Shown here in pieces: positions 62,001 through 64,000 of a stretch of 64,000 nt of DNA. Origin of the DNA: Colius striatus. Its lineage: Eukaryota; Chordata; Aves; Coliiformes; Coliidae. A program made the translations under genes and the position numbers. The notes under the pieces were generated by a model. It was not told where the DNA came from and made no database searches. It worked only from the letters and a program-made list of their open reading frames with translations. The number at the start of each line of letters is the position of its first letter. Positions within the stretch are counted from its first letter, which is position 1. The stretch lies in contig NC_084759.1 in the NCBI RefSeq assembly GCF_028858725.1, positions 86,968,944 through 87,032,943 of the forward strand. The letters run 5' to 3'.

Positions 62001-64000
62001 AGCATCCTTCTGAACTTTGCAGAGAAAAACTACTAAGTTTGTCAACAAGATTTAGATTTGTTGGAGGTTTTTTTCAACATACTTCTGTGACTGACCATGT
62101 TAACAATTTCAACAAAATCAGAAGAGCTTGTTAACTACCTTCCTCGTGGTTTGTTAAAGGTTCGTATTTATTTGCTGGTGAATTTGGGATGACAAGAGGA
62201 AATAAACAGAGGGACGGTACTGAATACCCACTACTTGTTTATTTAAGAGTCTGTATGGGACAGGTAAACTGTCTGCTGCTACACAAACACACTGCTATTA
62301 CTAATGGCTGATGACATTAAATGATGGCTGGAAGTTAATTCAAAACATTAATGTCAAAAGCATAAAGAGATGAAGAGACTGCTAACTGTAAAAGAGGGAA
62401 TGAAAAACACTGTCCTGCTCTCCCCAGCCCCCTCCACAAGGCATTGTTCTGTATTTCAAAACATCCATTATCAGGGCCTGTATAATTAATGACTCAGAGT
62501 GCAGAGCTTGTTTCAGACATCCCTAGTTGAAAGGTGTTAGCTAGCTACTTATCAATACAGTCTTAGGATGTGACAAAAGGATGACTTAGCATGGTGACAG
62601 GCATTTACCACAATCTCTGTTACACCAATCCACAGGAAATGAAACCTTTATAGAGGATGGTGACATTTTTCAATCTTCTACAGGAAAAATCCGTATTTCA
62701 ATCTATATTACAGTGCATTAAGGCCATAATGGAAATATTACTCAAGTGAGTATTGGTGTTTTTAGCTAGCTGATAACCAAAAGCAGCTGTATGTTAACCT
62801 TTTAAAATCAAAAGTTATTTCAGGATCATGAAAGGTATCTTTCCTCTTATAGGAGGGGGACAGGGAACAATCTCCTTTATTAGGATAGAATACTCGCTGT
62901 CTGTAAGGGCTTCTGTCAGTGACTGCTAAAACATACCTAATTCTCTTTGTTTATAAAAAAATAATCATCTTTCTCCCCCTCCCCTTTTAATGAATACCCA
63001 TTTCAGCAATGACGTTAGCCTTATGCCTTTCTTACATGGTTCTTCACTATTGCACTGTGAACCCCATGTAGCTTTGTCCAAAAATGCCAAGCTGTGCAAC
63101 TGCAGTACAGAAGGGTAGAGGAATGCCACTTCTTTTCAAGAGGATTATAAATTTAGGTCTGCAGTAATTTTGCCATATCTGATGCCTGCAGCTGTGGTGT
63201 CCCCAGGTAGGTTCCCTACCCACTGGCCATGACCTTTATCAGCCCGTGCCTATTCTCACCTGTAACAACCCAGCTGTGCACAGTGCAACTGATTGCTTTG
63301 ATGCTAAAGTAAGCAATAAACTAGCCTCTTTGCCTTTGTATTTCATTGCTCCCCTTACCTTAATTTTACTCTTCAGCTTAAAGTGAGCTTTTTAGCCAGT
63401 TCTCTCCTGGCCATTGGTAAGCTTTTGTAGGCTGTAGTTCACTGCAGACTTTTCCCTAACTACTGAACTGCAGTAAGTGATACATGTTCAATTGCAAACT
63501 GCATTATACTATCAAGAGGATTTAATGACCAGACATGACCCTATCCTACCTGTCAAAGGGTCAGAAGATAACCATATCAAACTGTTTGCTAGCTGCATAA
63601 CTCTCTATTTGTGTATAGGAACATTGTGCACACAAGGTTTGAAGGTCTTCTCCATACTAGATGGTATGACCAAAACTGAAATAATAGGATTACTTTTACT
63701 AGGTTACTTAGGACTTGAAATCATACCCTATGCAACAACTATCCTGCATTTCTGGAATAAAAAGGAAGCATTAGCACTAACTTAGCTGCTTGTTTGGTTT
63801 CTTTTTTTACTTAAGACATACTTGCTTAATGTACTCTGCAAGATTACATCCTCTGTAGTAAGCACCTCATCACTGCAAACAGATGAGGTTCTGAAAGTGC
63901 CAGGGAAAACAGAGGATGTTTTATCATTCCCAAACTTAAAAGGGCTTGTTTTCCTTCCTCTGCCCACACTGACCAGGACAACATCTGTATCTTTAAGAAA
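59086..64000 (-). other. SRPX: SRPX intron (to the end of the window)
   Basis: I looked on the minus strand for the two upstream sushi exons (spaced Cys, a WSG motif, C at the end, bounded by AG and GT) and found none. No CR1 tail is recognised here. A plus-strand open frame at 63477-63785 is described under findings. Confidence 0.7.

Overview
This is vertebrate, almost certainly bird, genomic DNA. It is AT-rich, has short exons in long introns, and carries about a dozen truncated CR1 LINE tails (the repeat whose end reads as copies of ATTCTATG) plus two solo LTRs of a type I recognise from bird genomes. The species cannot be determined from the window. There is no bacterial-type operon, CRISPR array, rRNA or tRNA that I can see.

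Layout. (1) 1-39,401, plus strand: the 3' part of SYTL5 (synaptotagmin-like 5), a Rab27-binding tandem-C2 membrane-trafficking effector. Fifteen coding exons (6,772-39,401) join in frame into about 655 residues: the second half of the Slp homology domain, a serine-rich linker, C2A, C2B and the stop codon. The start codon and the first half of the Slp homology domain lie upstream of the window, so positions 1-6,771 are intron. (2) 39,402 to about 49,800: the SYTL5 3' UTR and roughly 10 kb between genes, with several CR1 tails and one unexplained exon-like segment at 46,467-46,770. (3) About 49,800-59,085, minus strand: the 3' part of SRPX (sushi-repeat-containing protein, X-linked). Six coding exons encode the HYR domain, the third sushi domain and the C-terminal DUF4174-like domain, about 287 residues. 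(4) 59,086-64,000: SRPX intron. The exons for the signal peptide and sushi domains 1-2 are not in the window.

The two genes are tail to tail. From memory this matches the SYTL5-SRPX(-RPGR-OTC) order of human Xp11.4, which corresponds to an autosomal block in birds. They are neighbours only; nothing here indicates a joint function. SYTL5 would act at the cytosolic face of vesicles, SRPX in the secretory pathway or extracellular space.

The most notable points are a GC-AG intron followed by a frame-matched exon, a tandem (NAGNAG) acceptor, two frame-neutral exons that could be skipped, a possible undescribed spliced exon between the genes, and an LTR carrying two opposed CR1 tails that form a 45-bp inverted repeat. 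I found no convincing new biological system.
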